Assembly: GCF_019578655.1 (NCBI RefSeq)
Contig: NC_063259.1
Coordinates: forward strand, 10,816,489-10,880,488
Length of the DNA: 64,000 nt
Reading direction: 5' to 3'
DNA from: Ricinus communis
Lineage: Eukaryota; Streptophyta; Magnoliopsida; Malpighiales; Euphorbiaceae
Below the pieces are notes generated by a model. It did no database searches. It worked only from the letters and a program-made list of their open reading frames with translations, and had not been told where the DNA came from. Below, piece after piece: positions 47,486 through 58,938 of this stretch. Position numbers and translations under genes: made by a program. Each line of letters opens with the position of its first letter. The stretch's first letter is position 1.

Positions 47486-48655
47486 ATGTTAAATTCAAAC
47501 TCTTTGTATGACACGTTCGAAAATGGGATCAGGAACCAAAATAGTGCTAAAAATTGGAGTGCATCTTTCGAAGCGCGAGTGGAATCGTTTTGCAGGGCTA
47601 CCGATTAACTCTCCACTCCTATCCTTTCATCTCAAGTCTTTTGTGAATTTTGTTGTGGTTTACATTTGAGTAATGATTGTCCATTATATAGTGATGTTGC
47701 TCATTGTTCTTATAACTATGAACAAGTGAATTATACAGGAAGTTGGCCAAATCACTCATATGGAAGCACCTATAATCAAGAGTGGAGCACTCATTCACCC
47801 TTTGGATAGAGCTTAGATGGCCAAGAATCACCAGGATTTTAGCAACTATATCAGCAGCCTAATCTTGCACCATCAACTCAAGATGAAGAGTTAGTGTCAG
47901 AGCAGTTGATGATGAGGTTCATTGCGAGTCTTGATGATAGATTCCAACAAATAGAGAGGGTACTTGAAAGTCAACAAGCCTCAATTAAGAACATAGAGCA
48001 TCAAGTAGGCTTGGTCTTCAAGTTACTAGTGGTAAAACAATGGGAAACTCCATCAAACGCTACTGAATCTGAGGAACATTTGAGCGCCATCACTTTGCGT
48101 TCAGGTGAGAATTTTTCTGGTTTATCCACTATGTTTGACGATGATGCTTCTGTGCAGGACGGTTGCTTGAACATGGAGATAGAACCAGAAAACGAAGAGG
48201 CGAACATGATTCCTCTGATAGACTATCAACAAGAATGTACAGTTGATGATGCTAAGTTGTAGATACAAGAAGTTTTGGTAGATTTTCCACAAGTCTCTTC
48301 AATGATGGAAGATGAGCACGAGTTATCCAATGAAGAAGTCTTGGAGGAGCTCGAGTTTCTTCTAGTAAGTGAACCAAGACAAGGACTAGAGAAAACCATT
48401 TATGTTCTTGAAGAAATTGCCCAACCGTCGATCCTTCCAATTGGTGAAACTTCAGCTTTCAAATTGGAAGAGCCCCTAAAGCATCATGACTACATGCAAA
48501 TTTATGAGGAGCGAGTTTTGCCCATCATACTGGCAGCTTGCTTGACCGTCGGGAAGAGGAATTTAACGATTAGTCCTCTAAGTGGGTACTTGAAGCCATT
48601 TGCTTGGAAGAAGGATGGATGGTCATCAATCCCCACCGTTTGCTTTTCATCATGA
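47486..48655 (+). pseudogene. Reduced Athila gag frame (zinc knuckle + LRSG), few stops
   Basis: The frame starts ATG-TTA-AAT (MLNS) and runs to 48,655 with about four stops. It begins just before the knuckle FCEFCCGLHLSNDC (C-X2-C-X3-H-X4-C), skipping the gag core. It continues through LEDRFQQ/SLDDRFQQ coiled-coil-like sequence and ends gag with ITLRSGEN. After that an acidic stretch leads to LPIILAACL and FAWKKDGWSS, which align loosely with the pre-RT linker of intact Athila pol (GPNKTYPVIV.., VIGYTIHDIKG). Protease, RT, RNase H and integrase are absent. The minus copy at 54,368-55,619 is nearly the same with fewer stops. Confidence 0.75.
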
Positions 48656-48895
48656 GTCCAGCTAAGAAGACTCATCACATAAAAAAGGAGCACTTTTGGG
48701 AGGCACCCTAATTTTTATCTTTAATCTCTAATATTTTAACTTTTTGTTTTGAAACATTTTATTAGTTTTAGTTTTCATATTTTATTTAATTTTTGTTTCA
48801 GTTTCGATTTTAATTCTTTATTTTATTATTTGCAGCCACTCCTCTACCACAGACTAGCCAGCGCCCTGACATCCCTGATGATGCACCTCTTTTCT
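48656..48895 (+). mobile_element. Bridge and last piece of the second ORF, truncated
   Basis: After the reduced frame comes CACTTTTGGGAGGCACCC, the motif found after integrase in complete Athila elements (compare 9,300-9,320, minus). A T-rich bridge leads to a piece matching the end of the second ORF of the minus copy (reverse complement of 51,670-51,735). The element stops at ~48,895 within 'cacctctttt'. Confidence 0.7.
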
Positions 48896-50231
48896 CGGGA
48901 AAGTGAAAGCCCAGAGTTACTCCTTTGTTCTTTGTTATATTAACCTAAAATAAATTATGAATAATTTCTAAACTAACTAATAGCTACAAGCTAAGTTCTA
49001 AAGGAGATCCAAGAGTAATTGATAACTAAAATAACAAAGACAAGAAAGCAAACCCAAAGGGAACCTAAACTAGTTGGCAATCAAAGAAATGATAAAGGAT
49101 TGGTGAGTCTAATTATGCTACCCGTGGATGAATTCTTAACCGAATTCGGTTTCTCTCTCGAGATAACTGAATTCCTAAATCTAATAACCTAAAGTTGGAA
49201 TCTCTTCCTAACTATTGATTCTTAAATTAGCATTAAGCTTTAATCCGCCTCTATTAAGCTTTGTTAATTCCTAATCCGGCTAGTTAATTATCCTTATCTC
49301 TAAGCGATTATTAACCAATTCTTGCTATTCAAAATTCCAATTGCCAAATGGACTTCTCAATCACACAAAGCAATCTAAACACACAATTCACAACGTCTCA
49401 TGAATAATGCATTATCTTATTAATACTGAAAGCAACAAGAATACAAAACTAACCCAAACAATCTAACAATATAATACTAAGCCAACATAGTAAAGAAATC
49501 CCAATGGATTTAATCAATCTAGCTAATCATGTTCATTATCAAAATACACAAGAATTCAATTACAATAATGAGTAAAGGTAGAGAAAACCCGATTACACCC
49601 TTGGATGAGAGTAAACAGCCCCAATTCCTCTTGCTCGAATTGAATCGATTCTTATTCCTCTTGCTCGATTTGAAAACCAATCAACGAACCTCGCCCAATC
49701 TTCAACTGATTGAAACTTTGATCCAAGTCTCCTTTTCCCTTCGTTTCAGCTCAGAAAACCCTTAGGGAGAGAAAAGTTACGGTTTGGGACATTCTCCCCC
49801 GCTCTCCTTTCTTTCTTTCCTCTCTTCTTTCTTTTAATTAATTCCCCCTGTCGCCGCCAATACGGCCATGTTGATGCATGTGTTCCCAACACGGGCTGGT
49901 GTTTATGCCCGTGTTACTCTCTGTGGTCGTGCTCCCTAAAAACTTCTTTTTCTTTGATGTTTGATGCAACCAACACGGCCGTGTTGGGAACACGGCCAGT
50001 GTTGAAACCAACACGGCCATGTTCAGCTTCTTCATGCTCGTACTTAGCTTGTTTCGGCAGCTTTGACGTCCAATTATGCTCCAATTCTTCCCTTTATCAT
50101 TCTTTGACTTCTTTTGAACCTAATGCACACAAATAGACGCATAGGGTGAGTGTTGGGACCAATTCACATCCAAATGTCCATAAAATCAATCTTAAAAGTC
50201 CTATTTAGATGTTTGTATTTTACGCACATCA
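48896..50231 (-). repeat. 3' LTR, family A, end truncated
   Basis: In plus sense it begins abruptly in 'ctcgggaaagtgaaagccc' and runs to TTTTACGCACATCA. About 90 bp of the usual end (from TGATGTGTGCTAC to the CTCGGGAAAG point) are missing at the junction with the plus element. CAACACGGCCGTGTTG is at 49,971-49,986. Confidence 0.9.
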
Positions 50232-50249
50232 AATAACCCCACACTTAGC
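50232..50249 (-). promoter_or_regulatory. Polypurine tract
   Basis: The minus strand reads CTAAGTGTGGGGTTATT directly before the LTR start TGATGTGCG, preceded by GCTTGAGGACAAGCAATG. Confidence 0.85.
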
Positions 50250-51718
50250 TCATTGCTTGTCCTCAAGCAATCAAAGGTAAAATAAGGAAAATAAACCACT
50301 AAGGAACAACACTTAAGCTGACAGACAAGCTAGAGAGCTCCTGCACATATCGTTAACAAGCGTAAGTCAAACAAAAGAAAACGAAGCAATCAATTCAAGT
50401 GTCACAACCAAGATGCCAATAATTCGCAAAATACTGCCTCAACAAAATTATTCAGAACCAACTCCTCACCAGATTCACTCTAAATCACTCAAAGTGTTTA
50501 AAGGGTAGTGTTTAATCGCTCAATGCATCAGCTACTGCCTTACTAACTATATGCTTGCTCTTAAATCCTACTCCTATCACTTATGGAGAGTCAACAACCA
50601 TGTCAAGAGGTCTTTTTAAGGGTTGTAATAGGGATTAGGTAGGGGTAGGTAAATTTGGTAAGAGTTGAACCTATGGTGTTCTACAATGAAATACATGACC
50701 TGCACATAAGCCACAATGATCACAAAGGGTAAACAATGGACAGTAGTCCAAGGTGGGAAATAGAAAGTGAAAATGTTTAGCTCACTTACTTTCTTTCTTT
50801 TCATCACATTTCCCTCTTATTCTTCTATTTCTTTTCTTTTTTTTAGATTTAATCATAAGGGAAGAACATTCATATAAAAGAGTGAATTTCTTTTGGATTG
50901 AAGAAAGCTGCTATAAGATTCCACACTATTCCTAATAAAAACCACTCATGTGCTGAATCATAACCCAAAGCATAATAAAACTAAGTGGTAATGGAATATG
51001 GTAAAAAAATGGTGAAAGAAGGGGTTATCTACATAATCAATAAACGAATGAAGGCTATTTGGCTAGAATGAGAAACCTAAGTGCCTCTATCATACCAAAG
51101 TGTTAAACTCTCCTTGTGGCCCTCATAAGCATTACCGAGCAAGTTCTAAAAGTAAAGACAGTAATTGGCACTCTCAACAAGAAATAAATACAAGCATATA
51201 AAGTCTATGCTTACAATTTAGGCTCAATTTCTCACAAGTGTGCTTTTGAGTAGGTTCCAAACAAAAATCATCAAAACACAATTAAATAAACCAAAGCAAC
51301 TTAGTGCAAAACTCAAACTAATTATCTTACATTCTTCTGCAAGACTCAACACTATCGGTTTTACCCGATCACATGGACATAAAGAGGGTTTCCAAAAGCA
51401 AGTCAACAGTAAAAGCATCGAAGCAAAGTGAAAAATTTCTAAAATTTTACAAAAAATTGCATAAAGAATAAACAAATAACTGAGATGGGATAAATGAAAT
51501 GCGATATATACACTAGAAAAGGATCTGAATTTCATATACAAAACAATAAAATATGAAAACAAGTGTATATAAATATCACCACCCCACACTTGAAGGACAC
51601 ACTATCCTCAGTGTACAAAATATAATAAATGAAAAAGGAAAAAGAACTAATACTGCCCTGACTATAGCTCCGGAGTGAAAAGAGGTGCATCAGCAGGTAT
51701 ATCAGGGCATTGGCTAGT
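50250..51718 (-). mobile_element. 3' non-coding region between second ORF and polypurine tract
   Basis: No gene. A minus-strand CACTGAGGATAGTGTGTCC then AAGTGTGGGGTGG marker (51,615-51,585) and the CTAATCCCTATTACAACCC block (~50,610-50,640) match the equivalents at 8,494-8,530 and 395-440 in other elements. Short open frames here are chance products of AT-rich DNA. Confidence 0.65.
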
Positions 51719-53266
51719 CTATGGTGGAGGAGTGGCTGCTTTCTGAGTATCGGAAGTAGTGTCACATGCAGGATCTGGTGGATCAGCAGGAGCAACGTCA
51801 ATAGGAGGCTCGTCAGGCTGCTGTGTTGAAGGGTGCTCAGTCGGAGAGGGAGGGCCAGCTAGATCATCCGCTAGAGGGATGTCAAAATGGCTCGCCTCGA
51901 ACCCGGCTCGTGATGTGCAGTGCAAAATCTATAGCAAAAATATCATCAAACATGTCATTGGCCATAGAGGCCTCTAACCTACCTCCCTACTGAATCAAGG
52001 CCTGAAGCATAGCCCTCTGCCTCTCAAACTGAGCCATCATCTGGCTCTAAAACTCAGCCTGACGTTGTAAAAGGTCCTGCTGAAAAGCCTCTTGTCGAAT
52101 GAAATGCTGCTGCTGCTCCTCTGCCAACCTCTACACTGTAAGTTGCAGCTCTCTAAACTCAATTGGAGAGACTCCTAAAACAGCTGATGAAGAACCATAA
52201 GGAGATGAAGTATATGGTTTGGAGGAAGACTCCGGAATATCAGAAGAAGGTGGGACATCCTGTGTACCATGGGCTCGTGGGGCAGGTCGCTCCTCTATGA
52301 GTGCTGCCAAGAGAGCATTCCTCAGTCTATACTCTGGTCCTAGCGGACCCTGCCTACGAGTCACCATCCCCATACTAACCAATTGGGGAAGTCCCAACAT
52401 CTCCATCACCCCCAGCTCTGTCAGATGTGGTATCGCCTCCTCCAAAACTCCTAAGTTCCTAGCCAGTCGAGTAATGTAAGTCCTAAAACAAAAAAATACC
52501 TTCTTTGAGTTGTTGTAGAAGGCACTAATCTGTCTGGCCAACAAGTATCCCATGTCGACAGACTAGTGCTGCTGCATGCTGTAAAGTATAAATAGGTCCG
52601 GCTGGGTAACTACACCACCGCTATCTCCCCTGCCAGTGATGGTCCTAGCCAGCAATGCATGCAAGTACCGCAGTCCCTCAAGCAAGTTAGACGCCTTGGA
52701 CTGGCTGGCATTGTACCCCTTTGTGTCATCAGAAATCTCGGCCCACATCTGCGGATATGACATACCAGGCGTGTGTATACAACGACTATAAACCTCTCCA
52801 GCTGCATCCTCCTTAGTCCACAAGCCCAAGTGTACCCCAAACTGATGTACACTCATCGTGAAAGTCAGCTTTGCTAGTCTGAAACTGATCGCATCCGGTT
52901 GTTGGAAGTCCTGCAACTGGCTCTGCAGAAAGAAAGTGCTGGCAAACTCCACGGTCAACTCCTTATATGTTGGTTCAACTATCTCAAAGAAATGCTGAAA
53001 TGGGTGTGTCTCAAGATATCGGTGATCGTTGCAAGTCCGAAGGTTTCAGTCTTGTGATGTATCCTACGCCCCTTTCCCAAATCTTTGTGCCTCATTGATT
53101 GATATCTCTACTCAAAGGTGGGCTGCCCTTGGAAAAGTAGGAATCGATAGCGCTGCGGTGGTCTAATTTGGCCTAAACTAGTCAGTGCAGCGCCTGACGA
53201 TCGAGAGGAAGAGGAACCATCGGTCTGCCTCCTCTTGTAAACTCTTGATCCTCATCTGGTGGACAT
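51719..53266 (-). pseudogene. Athila second ORF (ATHILA ORF-1 family / env-position ORF)
   Basis: Starting from ATG at 53,266, six bases after a splice-acceptor-like site, the minus strand encodes a basic, Ser-rich start (VYKRRQTDGSSSS), then YKELTVEFASTFFLQ, ISFRLAKLTFTMSVHQFGVH, LEGLRYLHALLARTITGRG and QPDLFILYSMQQH, the plant 'ATHILA ORF' core (frame 52,958-52,563). It continues after one stop with YLLARQISAFYNNS, GLPQLVSMGMVTRRQ, and a Ser/Pro-rich and Gln-rich tail. At least two frameshifts and three stops break it. It sits where envelope-like genes lie in this lineage, but I see no membrane segment in the ORF body; the function of the family is not established. Confidence 0.8.
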
Positions 53267-53271
53267 GGTAG

Positions 53272-53830
53272 CTGAAAAAGAAATTTTTAGTACTAAGGAT
53301 CAACGAAATTCTGGCAGCATAACGGCATAAAATGGACAAACCGAACGATTTAACTTGATAAAATTAAACCACTCAATGTCTTGCAAAGAAAATTTAATCC
53401 ACAACACTGCCAACCAATGCTAACCAATTAAATTTTCAATTCATCCACATGGAGTTTAATTTCGCCATAATCCATCACAAGGCAAACCAACATGCTAATA
53501 TAAAACAGATACAATAGAGTCCACTATAAATGACAGAGCCTATTGTTTGGCTGCCAACAATAATAATAAAGAGGAAAATAAAGAATTAATCACAATCATG
53601 AATAATGGTAGAAAAGAAAAACAGAAAATATGAGCAAGTTAGGTATATAAACTAAATTAAAGAAAACAAAAGAAAATTAAGCACAAACATGAATGTAAAT
53701 GCATGCACCAAATAATAAAATAAGGAAATAAACTGAAAAAATTGAAACACAAATTCGAACACGAAGAAGAACATAAATTCGAACTAATATCAAAATAAAA
53801 TGATAGAAAATGAAGTTGGAGGGTACTTAC
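53272..53830 (-). other. Probable intron before the second ORF
   Basis: On the minus strand a donor CAA|GTAAGT (GT at 53,830-53,829) and an acceptor TTTCTTTTTCAG (AG at 53,273-53,272) bracket 559 AT-rich bases. The ATG of the second ORF follows the acceptor by five bases. The related element at 8-15 kb has a similar TTTTTTTAATAG then ATG at the same place. Confidence 0.55.
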
Positions 53831-54240
53831 TTGACAAATGAAATATCCAAAGCCTTCGAGATGAGAAATAAAAAGTGAGAGAGTAAGAGAGGAGAGAATT
53901 GCTAAAACTAAAAGGAGAGCAAAATTTTTGGCCATTTCGAAATGAAGTGGTATATATAGGCAGTGTACGGAACACGCCCATGTTCACCAACAGGGGCCGT
54001 GTACCTGAACACGGTCTAGATATCGGGCCGTGTTAAGCGATTAAAACGTGCTGACTTACCAACTTCTGAGAACACGCCCGTGTTTATGGAACACGGGGAC
54101 GTGTTGGGCACACGGTCGAGCATAAATGCCCGTGTGGCCTACTGTGAACGTGTTCGTCTTAGTTTGATTTTCTTCAATTAGAACACGGGCCATGTTAATG
54201 AACATGGTCCTGAACACGCCCGTGTTGATCTCCAGAAAAT
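53831..54240 (-). promoter_or_regulatory. Internal promoter-like block with ATG-free leader
   Basis: On the minus strand a GC-rich block with about eight ACACGG/CCGTGTT half-sites (54,240-53,965) is followed by a TATA box CCTATATATACC (53,961-53,950). A start ~25-30 bases downstream (~53,925) would give a pyrimidine-rich leader of ~95 bases without any ATG, ending at the GTAAGT donor at 53,830. The layout copies that of the LTR promoters in this family. An ATG at 53,935 opens a 92-codon hydrophobic frame, but it would lie upstream of the predicted start. Confidence 0.5.
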
Positions 54241-54367
54241 GCAAAAGTTGCGATTCTCAGCACTTTCTCACTCTTTCTCACCTGCACAACCAATAAGTCC
54301 TCAACTCATACACTCAACATAAAGAAAACTTACCAAAAACAAACTGTAAAATCTAATCAAACTAAGT

Positions 54368-55619
54368 TCACAATAAAGGGTAAATTATTAAAATTGAAAA
54401 ATAGAATTTAGGGTGCCTCCTAAAAGCGCTTCTTTTTGATGTGATGAGTCTTCTTAGCTGGACTAATGGTGAAAAGCAAACGGTGGGGATTGATGACCAT
54501 CCATCCTTCTTCCAAGCAAATGTCTTCAAGTATCCGCTTAGTGGGATAATCGTCAATTTCCTCTTCCCGACTATCAAGCAAGCTGCCAGTATGATGGGCA
54601 AAACTCGCTCCTCGTATAATTGCACATAGTCATGATGCTCTAGGGGCTCTTCCAATTTGAAAGCTGAAGTTTCACCAATTGGAAGGATCGACGGTTGGGC
54701 AATTTCTTCAGGAACGTCGATGGTTTTCTCTAGTCCTTGGCTTGGTTCACTTGCTAGAAGAAACTCGAGCTCCTCCAAGACTTTTCATTGGATAACTCGT
54801 GCTCATGTTCCATCATCAAAGGGACTTGTGGAAAATCCACTAAAAATTCCTCTAACTGCAACTCAGCATCATCGACTGTACGTTTTTGTTGGTAGTCTTT
54901 CAGAGGGATCATGTTTGCCTCTTCCTTTTCTGGTTCTATCTCCATGTTCAAAGAGTCATCCTGCATAGAAGCATCATCGTCAAACATAATAGATAAACCA
55001 GAAAAATTCTCACCTGAACGCAAAGTGACGGCGCTCAAGTGTTCCTCGGATTCAGTAGCGTTTGATGGAGTTCCCAATTGCTTTTCAGCTAGTAACTTGA
55101 AGATTAAGCCTACTCAATGCTCTATGTTCTTAATCGAGGCTTGTTGATCTTCAAGTATCCTCTCTGTTTGTTGGAATCTATCTTCAAGACTTGCAATAAA
55201 CCTCATCATCAGCTCCTCTGATACTAACTCTTCACCTTGAGTTGATGGTGCAAGATTAGGCTGCTGAAATTCTGGTGGTTCTTGGCCATCTAAGCTCCAT
55301 CCAAAGGGTGAATGAGTGCTCAACTCTTGATTGTAGGTGCTTCCATACGAGTCATTTGGCCAACTTCCCGTATAATTCATCTGTTCATAGTTATAAGAAT
55401 AATGAGCAACATCACTATACAATGGACAATCATTACTCAAATGTAAACCATAACAAAATTCACAAAAGACTTGAGATGAAAGGAAAGGAGTGGAGAGTTG
55501 ATCGGTAGCCCTGCAAAATGATTCCACTCGAGCTTCTAAAGATGCACGGGTATCCTAATTTTTAGCACTCTCTTGGTTCCTGATCCCATTTTCCAATGTG
55601 TCATACAAAGAGTTTAGCA
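54368..55619 (-). pseudogene. Reduced Athila gag frame, minus copy
   Basis: The best copy of the reduced frame. From ATG at 55,619 (MLNSLYDT..) one stop precedes the open part 55,527-55,114, with the knuckle FCEFCYGLHLSNDC and LEDRFQQTERILEDQQASIK. A frameshift follows, then 55,077-54,754 with AVTLRSGENFSG and an acidic region, then 54,778-54,368 with LPIILAACLIVGKRKL and FAWKKDGWSSIPTV. Nearly the same protein is read from 47,486-48,655 on the other strand. The shared protein layout and the shared deletion of pol argue that the shortened element was itself a mobile family. Confidence 0.75.
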
Positions 55620-55757
55620 TTAAACCTCCTTATCATCCACTATCTGAATCATAAACTTAACTAAATAAATATGTACAAACAAAATAGAAATAAATATAAA
55701 AAAAATAAAAAAATGGCTAAATTAACAAATAGCAAATTTCACTCTAGTTTTCAAACA

Positions 55758-55776
55758 TTCCCCAGCAACGGCGCCA
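55758..55776 (-). promoter_or_regulatory. Primer-binding site (tRNA-Asp type)
   Basis: The minus strand reads TGGCGCCGTTGCTGGGGAA, six bases inside the LTR, with one mismatch to the tRNA-Asp complement. Confidence 0.9.
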
Positions 55777-55782
55777 AAAACT

Positions 55783-57208
55783 TGATGTGTGCTACTTGTG
55801 TTAGCTACAATCTAAGGCAGTGTACCTATCGATGAAGTCTAGCACTAATGGCGAGTATCAAGGTCATATTTCTCGGGAAAGTGAAAGCCTAGAGTTACTC
55901 CTTTTTTCTTTGTTATATTAACCTAAAATAAATGATGAATAATTTCTAAACTAACTAATAGCTACAAGCTAAGTTCTAAGGGAGATGCAAAAGTAATTTA
56001 TAACTAAAATAACCAAGACAAGAAAGCAAACCCAAAGGGAACCTAAACTAGTTGGTAATCAAACAAATGATAAAGGATTGGTGAGTCTAATTATGCTACC
56101 CGTGGACGAATCCTTAACCGAATTCGGTTTCTCTCTCGATATAACCGAATTCCTAAATCTAATAACCTAAAGTTGGAATCTCTTCCTAACGATTGATTCT
56201 TAAATTAGTATTAAGCTTTAATCCGCCTCTATTAAGCTTTGTTAATTCCTAATCCGGCTAGTTAATTATCCTTATCTCTGAGCAATTATTAACCAATTTT
56301 TGCTTTTCAAAATTCCAATTGCCAAATGGACTTCTCAATCACAGAAAGCAATCTAAACACACAATTCACAAAGTCTCATGAATAATGCATTATCTTATTA
56401 ATACTGAAAGCAAAAAGAATACAAAACTAACCCAAACAATCCAACAATATAATACTAAGCCAACATAGTAAAGAAATCCCAATGGATTTAATCAATCTAG
56501 CTAATCATGTTCATTATCAAAATACACAAGAATTCAATTACAACAATGAGTAAAGGTAGAGAAAATCAGATTACACCCTTGAATGAGAGTAAACAGCCCC
56601 AATTCCTCTTGCTAGAATTGAATCGATTCTTGTTCCTATTGCTCGATTTGAAAACCAATCAACGAACCTCACCCAATCTTCAACCGATTGAAACCTTGAT
56701 CCAAGTCTCCTTTTCCCTTCGTTTTAGCTCAGAAAACCCTTAGGGAGAGAAAAGTTAGGGTTTGGGACATTCTCCCCCACTTTCCTTTCTTTCTTTCCTC
56801 TCTTCTTTCTTTTAATTAATTCCCCCTGTCGCTGCCAATACAGTTGTGTTGATGCCCGTGTCCCCAACACGGGCTGGTGTTTATGCCCGTGTTACTCTCT
56901 GTGGTCGTGCTCCCTAAAAACTTCTTTTTCTTTGATGTTTGATGCAACCAACACGGCCGTGTTGGGAACACGGCCAGTGTTGAAACCAACACGGCCATGT
57001 TCAACTTCCTCATGCTCGTACTTAGCTTATTTCGGCAGCTTTGACGTCTAATTATGCTCCAATTCTTCCCTTTATCATTCTTTGACTTCTTTTGAACCTA
57101 ATGCACACAAACAGACACATAGGGTGAGTGTTGGGACCAATTCACATCCAAATGTCCATCAAATCAATCTTAAAAGTCCTATTTAGATGTGTGTATTTAC
57201 GCACATCA
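55783..57208 (-). repeat. 5' LTR, family A
   Basis: In plus sense it runs from TGATGTGTGCTACTTG to TTTACGCACATCA, 1,426 bp. It is near-identical by eye to the 3' LTR at 48,896-50,231, which indicates a fairly recent insertion. CAACACGGCCGTGTTG is at 56,949-56,964. Confidence 0.9.
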
Positions 57209-57536
57209 TGTTCAAAGGAGAAAAAAGTGGCAACACTTAGACAATTGACCTACACAAAGTTGCTAATGAATCTTTCAAGTGTCTTGTGTCTATTAGTGAT
57301 GAATCTTATCTATGGCATAAAAGACTTGGACAAGTAAGCATGGAGCTTTTACACAAGTTAGCCAAAGAGAAGCTAGTTAATGGGCTTTCCAAAGTGAAGT
57401 TCATCAAAGACAAGCCTTGTGAACCATATCAAATGGGAAAACATCTATCATCCTTTAAACTCAAAACTATTGTAAGCACTTCTAGACCACTTTAACTATC
57501 ACATATGGATTTGTTGGGACCTACTAGAGTAGCTAG
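57209..57536 (+). pseudogene. Copia GAG-pre-integrase domain
   Basis: After a frameshift the frame gives SISDESYLWHKRLGQVSMEL, LHKLAKEKLVNGLSKVKF and KPCEPYQMGKH, the zinc-binding H..H..C..C region before the integrase core. The second Cys-X2-Cys normally reads C-E-A-C; here C-E-P-Y has lost the last Cys. Interrupted at 57,536 by a solo LTR. Confidence 0.85.
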
Positions 57537-58933
57537 TGATGTGCATAAAATACACACATCTAAATGAGGTTTTTAAGAATGATTTTATGGACATTTGGAC
57601 GTGAATTGGTCCCAACACTCACCCTATGCGTCTGTTTATGTGCATTAGGTCCAAAAGAAGTCAAAGAATGATAAAGGGAAGAATTGGAGCATAATTGGAC
57701 GTCAAAGCTGCCGAAACAAGCTAAGTATGTGCATGAGGAAGCTGAACACGGCCGTGTTGGGTACATCAAACATCAAACAAGAGGAAGTTCTTAGGGAGCA
57801 CGGCCACAGAGAGTAACACGAGCATAAACACCAGCCTGTATTGGGAACACGGGCATCAACACGGCCGTGTTGGCAGCGACAGGGGGAATTAATTAAAAGA
57901 AAGAAGAGAGGAAAGAAAAAGAGAGCGGCGGAGAACGTTCCAAACCCTAATTTTTCTCTCCCTAAGGATTTTCTGAGCTGAAACTAAGGGAAAAGGAGAC
58001 TGGGCGAGTTTCAATCGGATTCCCTTCAAAGAATGAAGATTGGGCGAGCTTCATTGATTGCTTTTCAAATCGAGCAAGAGGAACAAGAATCGATTCAATT
58101 CGAGCAAGAGGAATTGGGGCTGTTTACTCTCATCCAAGGGTGTAATCAGGTTTTCTCTACCTTTACTCATTGTTGTAATTGAATTCTTGTGGATTTTGAT
58201 AATGAACATGATTAGCTAGATTGATTAAATCGATTGGGATTTCTTTACTATGTTGGCTTAGTATTATATTATTGGATTGTTTGGGTTAGTTTTGTATTCT
58301 TCTTGCTTTCAGTATTAATAAGATAATGCATTATTCATGAGACGTTGTGAATTGTGTGTTTAGATTGCTTTGTGTGATTGAAAAGTCCATTTGGCAATTG
58401 GAATTTTGAATAGCAAGAACTGGTTAATAATCGCTTAGAGATAAGGATAATTAACTAGCCGGATTAAGAATTAACAAAGCTTAATAGAGGCGGATTAAAG
58501 CTTAATGCTAATTTAACAATCAATCGTTAGGAAGAGATTCCAACTTTAGGTTATTAGGTTTAGGAATTCGGTTATCGAGAGAGAGAAACTGAATTTGGTT
58601 AAGAATTCATCCACGGGTACCATAATTAGACTCACCAATCCTTTATCTTTTGTTTGATTGCCAACTAGTTTAGGTTCCCTTTGGGTTCGCTTTCTTGTCT
58701 TGGTTATTTTAGTTATCAATTACTCCTACATCTCCCTTAGAACTTAGCTTGTAGCTATTAGTTAGTTTAGAAATTATTCATCACTCATTTTAGGTTAATA
58801 TAACAAAGAACAAAGGAGTAACTCTGGACTTTCACTTTCCCGAGGAATACGACCTTGATACTCGCTATTAGTGCTGGACTGCATCGATAGGTACACTGCC
58901 TTAGATTGTAGCTAACACAAGTAGCAACCATCA
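57537..58933 (+). repeat. Solo LTR, family A, in Copia integrase, perfect target duplication
   Basis: It runs from TGATGTGCATAAAATAC to GCAACCATCA, 1,397 bp, flanked by GCTAG at 57,532-57,536 and GCTAG at 58,934-58,938. It splits the Copia motif ..GPTRVAS / LGGKSYAF. CAACACGGCCGTGTTG is at 57,857-57,872. Confidence 0.95.
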
Positions 58934-58938
58934 GCTAG

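Larger units (their letters stand above)
45789..48895 (+). mobile_element. Deleted Athila-lineage element, plus copy, 3'-truncated
   Basis: A 5' LTR (45,789-47,328), PBS (47,335-47,353), a reduced gag frame (47,486-48,655) and then a short bridge lead to the last ~60 bases of the second ORF (~48,833-48,895), where the element is cut and joined to a minus-strand LTR. The same reduced layout occurs in the minus copy at 48,896-57,208, so pol was already missing before the copies separated. GTTTG at 45,784-45,788 would be the left target copy. Confidence 0.8.
48896..57208 (-). mobile_element. Deleted Athila-lineage element, minus copy, with second ORF
   Basis: The minus-strand order is 5' LTR (57,208-55,783), PBS (55,776-55,758), reduced gag (55,619-54,368), promoter-like block (~54,240-53,950), leader/intron (~53,926-53,272), second ORF (53,266-51,719), 3' non-coding DNA, polypurine tract (50,249-50,232) and 3' LTR (50,231-48,896, missing ~90 bp at its end). 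It is 8.3 kb with no protease, RT or integrase, so it can move only in trans. The right-hand flank after 57,208 is TGTTC; the left target copy is lost. Confidence 0.85.

Noticed and set aside
47619..47831. Minus-strand 70-codon frame, also seen at 55,275-55,508
   Set aside because: It is the antisense shadow of the reduced gag frame and recurs only because the sense sequence recurs.
53657..53935. 92-codon hydrophobic frame starting MAKNFALLLVLAIL, resembling a signal peptide
   Set aside because: Its ATG lies upstream of the start expected from the TATA box, the frame runs into the likely intron, and spliced joining does not extend into the second ORF frame. Kept only as part of the leader description.
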